From assembly GCA_021732845.1 (NCBI GenBank), contig JAKFUF010000060.1:1-64000 (forward strand): a stretch of DNA of 64,000 nt, written 5' to 3'. Position numbers and translations under genes: made by a program. Below the pieces are notes generated by a model. It saw nothing but the letters and a program-made list of their open reading frames with translations, had not been told where the DNA came from and made no database searches. This DNA comes from Planctomycetaceae bacterium (lineage in GTDB: Bacteria > Planctomycetota > Planctomycetia > Planctomycetales > Planctomycetaceae). Positions 28,701 through 36,689 of the stretch are shown here, piece after piece; position 1 is the first letter of the stretch; each line of letters starts with the position of its first letter.

Positions 28701-28803
28701 CGGCAGAGTCTTCGAACGGATGTGACAACAGGTCAAGGTTCATGCTGTCCGCCCCATCGCGGTCGTTCAGCATGAACTGTGAGGGCGAGGCGGACGAAGG
28801 CAT
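25753..28803 (-). CDS. Large Ser/Thr protein kinase with C-terminal TPRs
   Basis: The kinase domain contains LGSGAFARVFLA, the lysine in VVLKIS, HRDIKPSNIL, LLLDFNVSQ (DFN instead of DFG) and GTLAYMAPEHL. A transmembrane helix (YVGLVAVLLFIPGLLALHF) follows, and the C-terminal third holds TPR units (for example SPWFNRGLIRLELRQYSAAL). ATG 28803 is preferred because it begins one base after the stop codon of the upstream LEPR-XLL gene, implying translational coupling; an ATG at 28863 would overlap that gene by 59 bases. The kinase insert between the glycine loop and HRD is long and low in complexity. Confidence 0.9.
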   Translation of the reverse strand: MPSSASPSQFMLNDRDGADSMNLDLLSHPFEDSADADRSAPSELLQGWLEDRSGGSSADDSLASGSRGSHDSSSLFDQIARQHSHLSLNESILPPQGEAALLRTMGSHQRPSRLTGTAPAALALPDVNDEVYGFKLRHQLGSGAFARVFLAKQQNLAGREVVLKISAIEGTEPQTLAQLQHTHVVPIYSVHEDEQTGVRAVCMPYLGGAALSEVLRDVWGRGVPATGRQFIASLDRVSGPAPEFRAGRKPRAGAPNGILQTDTTSPAIARTALDGMSYLHACVWLVCRLSEGLQHAHDRSVLHRDIKPSNILISAEGQPLLLDFNVSQISASGVESVGGTLAYMAPEHLRAVAKRDAASAAKVDERSDLFALGLVLFEMLTGENPNVPAARLTGDVDQLEAMLREGSVPPSLKQSCPFPVPWSLESIVRKCLARNPLDRYASVAQLTEDLSRFLSDRPLRFAPELSTSERMRKWCRRHPRLTSAGYVGLVAVLLFIPGLLALHFTLKHLGVTQGALTAAQSEERIRNFHMGTQGALCLMKTVIPNEEKQRSGIAASEANLNLYGVLASNQWQASAEWQMVNEQERRSLAEEVRELLMVMASTKVRLSGDTEVPGAMALLEKAERIEGLPPLRALAMERARYLDLSHRPKEAEHWRIVAESIRAETAHDLYMLGSAYTRLQTPAGYREGVRLLSEATQLSPRHYWSYFERALCNQELGETVLATSDLGTCIGLWNESPWAYFNRGWLLEKQGKKSAAVADYTDAIRHAPEFISPWFNRGLIRLELRQYSAALADFDKAKSLGRQDPVVDAGRAMALEGLERHAEADLLFTEVLDRSRHPADVTGAQIRWTYAFAVAHRAPLISRRVFDEILEKSPHHPQAWYGQGMLSMKEGELREAIVCFDNALQAEPEFVQARRYRAIAFARLGQIPQAVTDINTCLGRNPNDADSQYVAACVQALAAQAYRTNEAYARVARTEALNFLSQAIALGQPASRATADPDLASIADDPRFLQLTGAKE

Positions 28804-28804
28804 G

Positions 28805-31800
28805 TCAGACCCGGGAGGAAACGGGATCAGCTTCTGAAGCGGACTGTCGGCCTGTGCGGGCACCGGTCAGCGTGCGCGACCTCACCCACTGTGGCAGGCG
28901 GCGGCCCCAGCGAGAGTTGACGGCAATCGCCCCCATTCCCAGTGCGCAGGCCCCCTGCAACAACCAGCGGTCCCGCAGGCTGAGAGTCGGCGGGGAGGCC
29001 GATTCCAACTGGCCTTCCAGATCCACTGCCGGGAACTCGGCAAAACCCCGGTCGACTTCCGTGGCCACGACCAGCGGAGCCACGTGAACGAACGATTCAC
29101 CACCCCGGCGGCGCTGAGTGACTGGAGCCGGCGTGGGCGAAGCGGCTTTGGTGGTGTTCGCGTCGGGTGGTTTCGCCGAATCGTCCGCCGTCTTGTCCAT
29201 CGGTTCGCCGTCGGTGGGTGTGGCGGTCTCTTCGGCTGTCTTTTCGATGGCTTCGCCCATGTCCGGTAGGGCGTCCGACATCGAATCAGGGTCCTCGTTG
29301 TCGGGAACGTCGGGTCCAGGTTCTGGCATCGGTGTGGGTCCAGGTGCCGGAGACTTCTTCGGCAGCGTGGCATCCCCGCTCCCGCGGCCGGTCACCGGTC
29401 CATCGGCGAGTTCCCCCAATCCTGTGATGTCGTAGGTCGAGTCTGGCTCACCGTCGAGCTTGGCAATCGTGCTGACGCGGACGAACGGCGAAGCCTGTCC
29501 GGAGAAACCTGTTGTCACTGTGTTCACACCAGTTCCGAGGCTGAATGGCAGCACCACCCGGTTGGTCACCGTCGTCTCGCTGGCCAGAATCGGCGCGACA
29601 AATGGCGCTGGCGGCGGTTGCAGGGACAGCACCGGCGCAGGCGGGACGGGGTCGCTCACCGGGGGCACGAACGGCGGCGGAGAAGGTTGAGGGGGAGGAA
29701 CGACCGCGCTGGCCAGCCGCAAACCCACGCCTGGGGCCGGCCCGGACAACAGCGGCGGAGGGTTGTCGTTCAACCCCAGAATCTGGATGAGCAGGCTGTA
29801 GGTGACCGTCGGGGCATCGCCCGTGAGCCAGTTGCCCACCTTGATGTCGTAGACGCCCGCGTTGAGCTGCACCAGCAGCGTGCGTCCGTTGTTGGACACG
29901 GCAGCGGGGATTGTATTTCCGTTCGCGTCGAACAGGGTCAGAGCGACGCCCGAGGGCAGCGTTCCGCTCAGCAAGAAGGCGAAGTTCTGGTGGTGGACCA
30001 CCGTGAACCGAAAGTAGTCGGCGGTATCGCCGCTCAGGACATCGACCGCGCGCTGCACCGCCACGCCGGTCGACAGCTCTTGTGGGAACAGCGGCCCCAG
30101 GTCCTGGGGTGTCGCCGGGCTTTCCGACTGCCCGTCATAGGTCCGCACCAGCGGGTTGCCCGTCAGACCGGTGGCGACGGCAAACGCCACCACGTAGTCG
30201 CCCGAGGGCGCATTGCCCACCAGCAACTGGCCAGCCACATCGGTGAGCCCCAGGCTGCCGCTCAAGTGGAGTTCGTAAGCGCCGTCGGCCAGCCGGTCGA
30301 ACAACACGAACTGGGCTGTCAGTGAAGGCACATCATAGTCCGTCAGGCGGAGGTAGTACTTCTGCCCGAGCGAGTCTTCAATGAAGATGCTGTCCAGGGC
30401 GCTGCTCCCCGTGGCTGCATAGGCGGCCGCGAACAGGCTTGGCAGATCGACGTATTGCGAGAATGTGACAGTCAGCGTCGTGGGAACGGCCGTCAGAATG
30501 TCATTCGCCGCGATCGACGCCGCGATGATCTCCGGAGGGTTCGGGATCTCCACAAGCTGCAGGTTGAGCACATAGGCCCCACCCACGCTGGCATTCAGGC
30601 CGCTGTGGGAGGTCTCAGGATCCAGATAGCCGCTGAACGGACTGTAGGCCTGGCCTTCCAGCGGCGACTGTGTGTTCCATCCCGCTGAAACGGCCAGATA
30701 GTAGTCGCCTGCCGTCAGTCCGACCGTCAACAGCGAGTCGAAACTGAGCGGTGTGGACCCATCCGTCGCCAGCACCGGGTTGAGCGTGTGGTTGTTTCCG
30801 GCCACCAGCACGAGGTGTCCCGTGTTCGTGTCCAGCCGGAACAGGCTCAGCCCCACATCCAGGATCGAGCCGATGCGGCCCGCGAACGCCTCGATCTTCA
30901 GCCCCTGGGGTGTCGACGAGGTGATGGCAAAGTGGTACAGGTCCACATCGTTGCCCGGGCTCTCGGTGTTCCCCATGAAGTCGTAGTAGGGGTCGTCGCC
31001 GATGAAGCCAGCAACCTGGATCAGGTTTCCAGATCCCACCGTGGCCAGTTCGATGGCCGTGGTCGGCGTGTCGTCGCCGCCGATGGGTTCGCTCATCTCC
31101 GCGGTCACGACGACGCTGATCGGTCCCAGCGGCGTGCCATTCAGGTCGTTGACCAGCACGGTGTAGGTGCCGGCGGGCAGAACGATCGGCGAGTACACCT
31201 GCAGCTCGTTGACCGCTGCATTAAAATTGACGACGGGAAACAGCTCGTTGGCGTTGGAGTCGAAGAGCTGGACCGACGACACGTCGACATCGGGAGAATT
31301 GAACGTGATCCGGAACGCCACGGCAGAAGCATCCACGGCCAGTGGCACAACCGTCAGCGGCGGGATGTTCAGGCCAGTTGCCGCGATGGTCAGATCGTAG
31401 CTTCCCGTCTCTCCGGCGATGCCGCTGTCTGCCAGCAAGGGGTTGAAATACAGGTTGCCCGCGCCGCTGATGGCGACATGATACGTCCCCGCCGCCAGTT
31501 GCCGGACGATCTGACCCGGGTTGCCGGTTGTGGCCGCGGCCTGTTGCAGCAGGCGGTTGCCATTCGGGGTCAGGTTGTCAAACGGGTCATAGCCGGCGTC
31601 GTTGTACAGCCCCACGACTCCGCTGGAGACCGTCAATGTCACCTCGGCGGCATCGGCGAGGGTGAAGTCGAACCAGTCGACATCGGTGCCGGTGCCGATG
31701 GTTCCACTGGCCTCCAGGACCAAACCGTCCGCCGCGCCCAGGGGAGTTCCCGCTGTCAGGACGTTGTTCGGCTCGGTCTCCATCACCGCGGAGAGCACGC

Positions 31801-31867
31801 AGCGCACTTCCAGAGCTTCAATGCGCGGAGTCAGGCGGCTGCGGCGGTCGTTGCGGTTGCGGTGCAT
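28805..31867 (-). CDS. LEPR-XLL-type secreted protein with pre-peptidase domains
   Basis: The N-terminus, LTPRIEALEVRCVLSA, is the planctomycete LEPR-XLL export-associated motif. About 1000 residues follow with several pre-peptidase C-terminal-type beta domains (repeated patterns such as DVDWFDFTLADAAEVTLTVS and AGTYHVAISGAG, and DTADYFRFTVVHHQNFAFLLSG). A long Pro/Ala-rich and then acidic linker precedes a short hydrophobic stretch (LLQGACALGMGAIAV) and a basic tail, suggesting a C-terminal anchor. No catalytic site was seen. It heads a likely two-gene operon with the downstream kinase. Confidence 0.85.
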   Translation of the reverse strand: MHRNRNDRRSRLTPRIEALEVRCVLSAVMETEPNNVLTAGTPLGAADGLVLEASGTIGTGTDVDWFDFTLADAAEVTLTVSSGVVGLYNDAGYDPFDNLTPNGNRLLQQAAATTGNPGQIVRQLAAGTYHVAISGAGNLYFNPLLADSGIAGETGSYDLTIAATGLNIPPLTVVPLAVDASAVAFRITFNSPDVDVSSVQLFDSNANELFPVVNFNAAVNELQVYSPIVLPAGTYTVLVNDLNGTPLGPISVVVTAEMSEPIGGDDTPTTAIELATVGSGNLIQVAGFIGDDPYYDFMGNTESPGNDVDLYHFAITSSTPQGLKIEAFAGRIGSILDVGLSLFRLDTNTGHLVLVAGNNHTLNPVLATDGSTPLSFDSLLTVGLTAGDYYLAVSAGWNTQSPLEGQAYSPFSGYLDPETSHSGLNASVGGAYVLNLQLVEIPNPPEIIAASIAANDILTAVPTTLTVTFSQYVDLPSLFAAAYAATGSSALDSIFIEDSLGQKYYLRLTDYDVPSLTAQFVLFDRLADGAYELHLSGSLGLTDVAGQLLVGNAPSGDYVVAFAVATGLTGNPLVRTYDGQSESPATPQDLGPLFPQELSTGVAVQRAVDVLSGDTADYFRFTVVHHQNFAFLLSGTLPSGVALTLFDANGNTIPAAVSNNGRTLLVQLNAGVYDIKVGNWLTGDAPTVTYSLLIQILGLNDNPPPLLSGPAPGVGLRLASAVVPPPQPSPPPFVPPVSDPVPPAPVLSLQPPPAPFVAPILASETTVTNRVVLPFSLGTGVNTVTTGFSGQASPFVRVSTIAKLDGEPDSTYDITGLGELADGPVTGRGSGDATLPKKSPAPGPTPMPEPGPDVPDNEDPDSMSDALPDMGEAIEKTAEETATPTDGEPMDKTADDSAKPPDANTTKAASPTPAPVTQRRRGGESFVHVAPLVVATEVDRGFAEFPAVDLEGQLESASPPTLSLRDRWLLQGACALGMGAIAVNSRWGRRLPQWVRSRTLTGARTGRQSASEADPVSSRV

Positions 31868-31882
31868 GGCAGACTCGGATCG

Positions 31883-31930
31883 GCTTTCAGTGATGCTGTC
31901 ATGGAAAGCATGACAGCATCACCTGAAAGC
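31883..31930. promoter_or_regulatory. 48-bp near-perfect palindrome upstream of the LEPR-XLL gene
   Basis: The inner stem TGATGCTGTCATG/CATGACAGCATCA is 13 bp with a GAAAG loop (31891-31921). The outer arms GCTTTCAG (31883-31890) and CTGAAAGC (31923-31930) extend it with a single bulged C. It lies 16-63 bp upstream of the minus-strand start codon at 31867. It could be a protein-binding operator or a leader-RNA hairpin. It is not followed by a T-run and is therefore unlikely to be a terminator. Confidence 0.75.
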
Positions 31931-32091
31931 TAAGTCCGCCATGGATCGAGTCAAAAACTCTGTGCCACTCCGAGCCGGCTTTGATGTTGATTTTCGGAAA
32001 CCCAGGCGGACTCTGCCGTCTTTGCAGATTCTCGGGAGCGAAAGAGCTGTTCCGATTGATCCCGGGATCTGGGCAGTTTCAAAATCAGCCG

Positions 32092-32122
32092 GAACGCGTT
32101 AGCGCGCGTTAGCGTCCGGTTC
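32092..32122. repeat. Half palindrome of repeat family A
   Basis: AATCAGCCGGAACGCGTTAG followed by GCGTCCGGTT matches the right-hand core of family A in inverted orientation. It is the first of several repeats in the gene-free island 31931-33029. Confidence 0.6.
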
Positions 32123-32238
32123 TTGGGTTTGGGTGATCACCGCTTTTCAGGATCGACGGTTCAACAACTGTCGTGCTTAGGGCCGCATCATCAATGAGAG
32201 AGAACTTTATGTCGGTGCATTGATGACGGGACAGACTG

Positions 32239-32357
32239 AGGACCGCGGCAAGAATAACTGTCGACTTTTGACAAGCCGTACAGCCAATGAGCCGGAGGGC
32301 CTTAGCCCCCGGTTGGAGGATAATCGGAAGACGCCAACGCCACGAACCGGACGCTAA
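32239..32357. repeat. MITE-like repeat family A, partial copy
   Basis: The left end GGACCGCGGCAAGAATAACT and the core AGCCGGAGGGCCTTAGCC...CGGACGCTAAGG are present. The right end is lost and runs into another sequence that again contains AAGAATAACT near 32370. Confidence 0.75.
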
Positions 32358-32425
32358 GGGTCGGAGAAAGAATAACTATCGCATTCTTGGAACGATTTAC
32401 TCTCCCGGGCGACGATGCCAAAAGA

Positions 32426-32728
32426 TCATCCCGGAGGGATGAAAGCTCTTAGCCGGGGGTTGAGCGAAGCGACACCCCCGGTTAGGAACCAGGAAAAGAT
32501 CCGATCCCGGAGGGATCGCAGCATGCCTTGCGTGATTCCGGGACACCGCCAGTGGAGCCAGAGCGAATGGCTTCACGATAGGTGTTCCGGAATCTCGCAA
32601 TTTGATACAGCGAGGAACGGTGCTGGCACCCCTGCCGGGGTGCGTTCGTCACGATCGCTTTTCCGGGGGTGTCGCTTCGCTACCGCTCGCTCAACCCCCG
32701 GCTAAGAGCTTTCATCCCTCCGGGATGA
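32426..32728. repeat. Long inverted repeat enclosing a family D hairpin
   Basis: The left arm 32426-32482 (TCATCCCGGAGGGATGAAAG, CGACACCCCCGG) is the complement of the right arm 32663-32728 (CCGGGGGTGTCG, CTTTCATCCCTCCGGGATGA). Inside sits family D copy 2 (32528-32600: TTGCGTGATTCCGGGACACC paired with GGTGTTCCGGAATCTCGCAA). No gene was seen in this 1.1-kb island. Confidence 0.8.
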
Positions 32729-32805
32729 CCTGTTTGTATCGTCGTCCGCGAAGGTAATTCGTTCTGAAAATGCGTCCGTTATTCTTGCTCCGAGCCTTAA
32801 GCTTG

Positions 32806-32908
32806 TAACCCGAAGCGTAAGCAAGAGCGTGCGTTGCTGTGGACTTCCAACCGCGTGAGGTCGCGGCGGCGCGCTGTGCGAACCTTCCCTCGCTTACGCA
32901 TCGGGTTA
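32806..32908. repeat. Short inverted-repeat element
   Basis: TAACCCGAAGCGTAAGCAAG (32806-32825) pairs with CTCGCTTACGCATCGGGTTA at the right end with two or three mismatches. The interior is GC-rich. It is followed by another relic of the family A right end (TTGTTGCCGCGATCCTGAG, about 32938). Confidence 0.65.
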
Positions 32909-33029
32909 TAAGAGTGACACTCAATCGTGACCGTAATTGTTGCCGCGATCCTGAGCACGGCCAGAACCGGGGCCTAACGGCCTCCGGCTGATTCAAGTGC
33001 CCTCGTCTGAACCAACGATCCAGCCCTGC

Positions 33030-33707
33030 TCACTGAGCAAAAATCGCGGACTCCGTGCTCGCGTTTTTCAGCACCTTCTGCCCAAGCTGACGGCGCAGGT
33101 CCTGCTGCACGACCTCGGCCGGCTGCGTGCCATCCACGACCACCACCAACTCCTTGCGGCGGAACAGCTCCAAGATCGGCTGCGTCTTCGTGTGGAAATC
33201 CTGAATCCGCGCATTGACGGCCGCGGGCGTGTCGTCGGCGCGGGACACGAGTTCCGAGCCACAGACATCGCAGGTATTGGCCACCGCCGGGCGGTGAAAC
33301 ATCAGGTTGTAGTCCACGCCGCATTTGGGACAGAGCCGCCGGTTCAAAATCCTTTCCCGCACCACTTCATCGGGAACATTGATCAGCAGCACGGCGTCGA
33401 TGTCATAGGACTCCAGAAAAAACGCCGCCTGTCGCAGATTGCGGGGAAACCCGTCCAGAATGAAACCGTAGTTCCAGTCATGCATCTCCATCCGCTGCCT
33501 GACCACCTCTTCCACGTCGTCGTCGGGCACCAGTTGCCCCTCGGCCATGATCCGCTTGATCCGGGCTCCGAGCTTCGTGTGGCTCTGAATGTGCCAGCGA
33601 AAAATGTCGCCGACGCTGATGTGCACCAGGTCGAGCGCCTCCTTCAACAGCTTCGCCTGAGTGCCTTTGCCGCAGCCCTGCACGCCCATGATGATGTACT
33701 TGTGCAT
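33030..33707 (-). CDS. adk: Adenylate kinase family protein
   Basis: The 225-residue protein begins with a P-loop (MGVQGCGKGTQAKLL) and continues with HISVGDIFR, GFILDGFPRN, and a zinc-type lid with two Cys pairs (CPKCGVDYN, CDVCGSEL) and the DDTPAAVNARI motif. It interconverts AMP, ADP and ATP. The first P-loop residue pattern (GVQGCGKGT) is slightly divergent from GxPGAGKGT, so a related nucleoside monophosphate kinase cannot be excluded. It stands alone between a repeat island and the phage block. Confidence 0.9.
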   Translation of the reverse strand: MHKYIIMGVQGCGKGTQAKLLKEALDLVHISVGDIFRWHIQSHTKLGARIKRIMAEGQLVPDDDVEEVVRQRMEMHDWNYGFILDGFPRNLRQAAFFLESYDIDAVLLINVPDEVVRERILNRRLCPKCGVDYNLMFHRPAVANTCDVCGSELVSRADDTPAAVNARIQDFHTKTQPILELFRRKELVVVVDGTQPAEVVQQDLRRQLGQKVLKNASTESAIFAQ

Positions 33708-33920
33708 CGTTCCTCCACGCCCGCCGATCCAAGGTAAGCCGCTGCTCCCGTGCAGAGTGTAGAAGAACCGGCCTGGCGTGGGCAGGCTGTGGAAACAGCT
33801 CCACGGTCAGGCAGGCGTGTGGACACACGCCTGTCACCCCCGTGGCTGGGAGCCACAGGCATTTCTGGCGAGATGACCGCGCGGAGCCCTGCGCGGCCGC
33901 ACAGCCACGCCGCAAGATTT

Positions 33921-33990
33921 CAATTATTTGGTAAAAAAACAATAAAGGTATTGTAAAAACACTATTGACGACGCCTCGTCGTTCGTAATA
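33921..33990 (+). promoter_or_regulatory. AT-rich putative promoter/operator before the phage block
   Basis: In a GC-rich window this stretch is strikingly AT-rich (TTATTTGGTAAAAAAACAAT and on). It includes the inverted repeat ACAATA-AAGG-TATTGT (33939-33954) and a TATTGAC-like segment. It precedes the first phage-like gene by about 150 bp. The stretch 33708-34141 otherwise holds no supported gene. Confidence 0.4.
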
Positions 33991-34141
33991 ATGGTGTACA
34001 TCCATGGCCGGCCAGTTCGACACTGCCCGCGGCCGATTTCTGGTGCGAAGACGCGAACGGCGATTGCGGTTCATCGTCTGTCGGCGCCAGGCCGCGCCCT
34101 GAGTTCTTGGTTCCTCCTTCCGTCCGATTCGGGAGATCTTC

Positions 34142-35338
34142 ATGCCGCAATACACTCTCAACTCTCCCGCGCCGCCATTCCTGGCGGTGGGTCACACGCG
34201 GCGGTTGCCGGAGCTGCCGGATCTTGCGCCGCCGTGCTTCTCGCCCGCCGATCAACTGGCGGAACCCACATTGCCGCGCACGCGCGTTGTAAAAGATGTC
34301 CTGCGGGTCGGCCGCTGGAAGACCGGAGCCACGATGGCCGGGCCAACCTTCTGGGAGGTCAAGCCACAGACACTGCGGACACTGGCCGACCAGTATCGCC
34401 TCGCCCAGTCGCGGGGCATTTCCCACAACCTTGTGAAGGGCCACGGCGATCCGCACAGCGGCGCGGTGCATGCCGACGACCTGGTATCTCCGCTCGACCA
34501 GGTGTTCGTCGCGAACGACACCCTGTGGGTCAGTGCGTATGTCACCCCCGCCGAGGCCCGCACGCTGTGCAACCCCGCCCAGAAAGTCAGCGTGCGGGTC
34601 ATGGAACACTGGCTGGACGGGGCCGGCCGCAGTTATCCGCTGATGCTGCTGCATGTTGCCCTGGTTGACGAGCCTGTCGTCGACAGCCAGGGTCCGTTCC
34701 GCCAACTCGGCCTTTCCGCCACTGCCAAACCTGCTTCCTCTCACCCATTTTCCATTGGAGATCTTGCGATGCCCATCGACCTGCCGCGGCTGCGTGCCGT
34801 GGTCAACACCCTGCTGGCCTACTGGGACCTCTCGCTCCCCGAGTCGACGACCGAAGCCACCTTCGCGGACGATCTCGACGCCCTCGTCCAGCAAGTCGTG
34901 GCTCAGGAAACCGACACCCCCGCCGACGAGGCTGCCGACGCTCAACCAGAGGCGAACGACTTGAGCCACACCGTGGCGGGCCTGACTCAGCAACTGCGCG
35001 ACCTGGCACAAACGGTCGCGGCCTTGCGGCAGACTCCGCCAGCGACCAGCAGCCCCACCGAAGCCGATGCCAGCGGACGAGGTGCGTTCGACACGAGACT
35101 CAACTCGCTCGCCATGGCCGGAAACATCGACGCCAAAACGCTCACGAAACTGAAGCGTGTCGGCGAGGCTCATGGCTGGGATCTGGCGCTGCTCGAACCG
35201 TTCCAGGACGTGCGGATGATCGACATGAGCCGCGTGGCTCAGAGCCTCGCGACCAACACGCCCCCCACGGTCCCTGGCGCACTTGCCCGCAAGTCGCCTG
35301 AAGAACTCTTGGCGGCGGTCAAGGCTTTGGGCGGCTGA
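34142..35338 (+). CDS. Phage prohead protease/scaffold-like protein
   Basis: The N-terminal half (about residues 45-190) resembles Mu-type head maturation proteases: DVLRVGRWKTG, HNLVKGHGDPHSG and YPLMLLHVALVDEPVVDSQGPF, the last being the segment ending the protease domain in such proteins. The C-terminal half is acidic, rich in Ala/Gln/Thr and predicted coiled coil (LSHTVAGLTQQLRDLAQTVA), as expected of an internal scaffold. Together it would cleave and shape the capsid shell. It is the first gene of the phage-derived cluster. Confidence 0.65.
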   Translation: MPQYTLNSPAPPFLAVGHTRRLPELPDLAPPCFSPADQLAEPTLPRTRVVKDVLRVGRWKTGATMAGPTFWEVKPQTLRTLADQYRLAQSRGISHNLVKGHGDPHSGAVHADDLVSPLDQVFVANDTLWVSAYVTPAEARTLCNPAQKVSVRVMEHWLDGAGRSYPLMLLHVALVDEPVVDSQGPFRQLGLSATAKPASSHPFSIGDLAMPIDLPRLRAVVNTLLAYWDLSLPESTTEATFADDLDALVQQVVAQETDTPADEAADAQPEANDLSHTVAGLTQQLRDLAQTVAALRQTPPATSSPTEADASGRGAFDTRLNSLAMAGNIDAKTLTKLKRVGEAHGWDLALLEPFQDVRMIDMSRVAQSLATNTPPTVPGALARKSPEELLAAVKALGG

Positions 35339-35452
35339 GCATTCCTTGAAGTGAAATCTTGGCTCGAACGTTTCATGGGGCAGACCCGTGAAACGCCCGC
35401 GCCATGCGAGGCAGCGAGTCCACCCGACCGCTGCAAATTCGACTAAATCGCC

Positions 35453-35533
35453 TTGCGTGATTCCGGGACACCGCCTGCGGAGCTGGAACGAGCGGCAGCG
35501 AGTGGCTCCGCGATAGGTGCTGGAATCACGCAA
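35453..35533. repeat. Long hairpin repeat, family D copy 3
   Basis: TTGCGTGATTCCGGGACACC at the left pairs with GGTGCTGGAATCACGCAA at the right. The interior forms a second stem (GCGGAGC...GGCTCCGC). It lies in the 386-bp gap between the protease/scaffold and decoration genes; a weaker hairpin (CGTTTCATGGG/CCCGTGAAACG) is at 35369-35395. Confidence 0.7.
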
Positions 35534-35724
35534 ATCTAAACCAGTGCGATCCTGCGGGATGCGCCGGCTGTTGATTGCCGGCAGTGCGTTCTGCTGTCCA
35601 TGCCCGACTGTTCCGCCTTCCCAGTCGGTGTGTTGCCACGGCAGTTCCGCGCCCGCGATCCGGCCGGCGCGTCCCCACAAGACACTCACATTTCTTCAAC
35701 CACAACTTCAACGGAGTTCTCACG

Positions 35725-36333
35725 ATGAACAGTCTGCCCGGCCAGCGGGACGGCCGAACGATGTCGCCCCGTCAGTGCCTTTTGTCCTATGAGCGGGTCC
35801 TTTACATCACCGGGGTGATTCACAGCGGCAAGGCGTACGATGGAGCAAACACCAGCTACGAGGATGAACTGCGTGCCGGCACACCCATGGGCCGCGTCAC
35901 CACGACCAAAACCTGGGTGCCCTGCAAACGCACTGTCGTCAACGGGACTGCGGGAGCGGTGACCAGCGTCGTCGTTCGTGACGCCCGGGCGTTCAAGGCC
36001 GGCGATGTGATCACCATCGGCGGTGATACGGGGATCACCATTTCCGCCATCAACTATGGCACCAACACCTTCACCATCGCCTCGACGACCGTGGCCGACG
36101 GCGACGTGGTGATTGCCGAAGACGGTTCGGCCACCTGCCGGGCCATCCTCGGCGAATACGTGAAACTCAAGAGCCTGGACGACGGCGTGCTCCGCGACCG
36201 GACCACCAGCCGGCTGATCATCGCCGGCTTCGTGGACGACACCAAAATCCTGGGCGACCTCACCGCCATCCGCGCCGACACCAACGCCTGCCTGCGTGGC
36301 ATCCTCTGGGGCGACCAGCAGGGAGCGAGTTGA
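35725..36333 (+). CDS. Putative phage head decoration protein
   Basis: The 202-residue protein sits between the protease/scaffold and capsid genes, the usual place for decoration proteins. Its body has beta-strand repeats such as VTSVVVRDARAFKAGDVITIGG and ITISAINYGTNTFTIAST, a pattern shared with capsid-stabilising decoration proteins. The ATG at 35725 is chosen over an upstream in-frame start because of position and composition. Function is inferred from context and shape, not from a firm family match. Confidence 0.55.
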   Translation: MNSLPGQRDGRTMSPRQCLLSYERVLYITGVIHSGKAYDGANTSYEDELRAGTPMGRVTTTKTWVPCKRTVVNGTAGAVTSVVVRDARAFKAGDVITIGGDTGITISAINYGTNTFTIASTTVADGDVVIAEDGSATCRAILGEYVKLKSLDDGVLRDRTTSRLIIAGFVDDTKILGDLTAIRADTNACLRGILWGDQQGAS

Positions 36334-36336
36334 AGC

Positions 36337-36454
36337 ACAAATGACAAATGACAAATGACAAATGACAAATGACAAATGCGATGACTACGTACACACCGTC
36401 ACCAACCAAACGACCAATTTGTCATTAGTCATTAGTCATTAGTCATTAGTCATT
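36337..36454. repeat. Paired heptamer arrays (ACAAATG)n and (GTCATTA)n
   Basis: Six exact tandem copies of ACAAATG run from 36337 to 36378, and nearly five copies of GTCATTA run from 36421 to 36454. The two arrays are close to reverse complements of each other. The rest of the 356-bp gap up to the capsid gene holds no supported gene. Confidence 0.85.
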
Positions 36455-36689
36455 CCCTCAAGACCGCGACGGCAATGCAGCAGTCGCCCGATCCACCTCC
36501 GTGGTCCGCAAGCCCCCTCAGTCTGATCCCGAACACCATTGCCCTTAAAGCAATGTTAGCCGCCCCCGCCATGGGCGCTCATTGATACCGCCCTCGTGAG
36601 GGCTGGCTTGGCAGTTCGCTTCCGCCCTGCGGGGGCTTGCGATCCGCGGAACCATTTTCATCCACCAACATTCACTGCGAGGATCACTC

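Noticed and set aside
34004-34102. 32-residue Arg-rich frame before the phage block
   Set aside because: Very short, no clear ribosome-binding site and no homology that I recognise.
33991-34668. Alternative frame overlapping the protease/scaffold start
   Set aside because: Low-complexity Arg/Ala/Gly translation; the frame from 34142 has protease-like and scaffold-like features.
36337-36454. CRISPR-like array
   Set aside because: Units are contiguous 7-mers without spacers of constant length and there are no cas genes.
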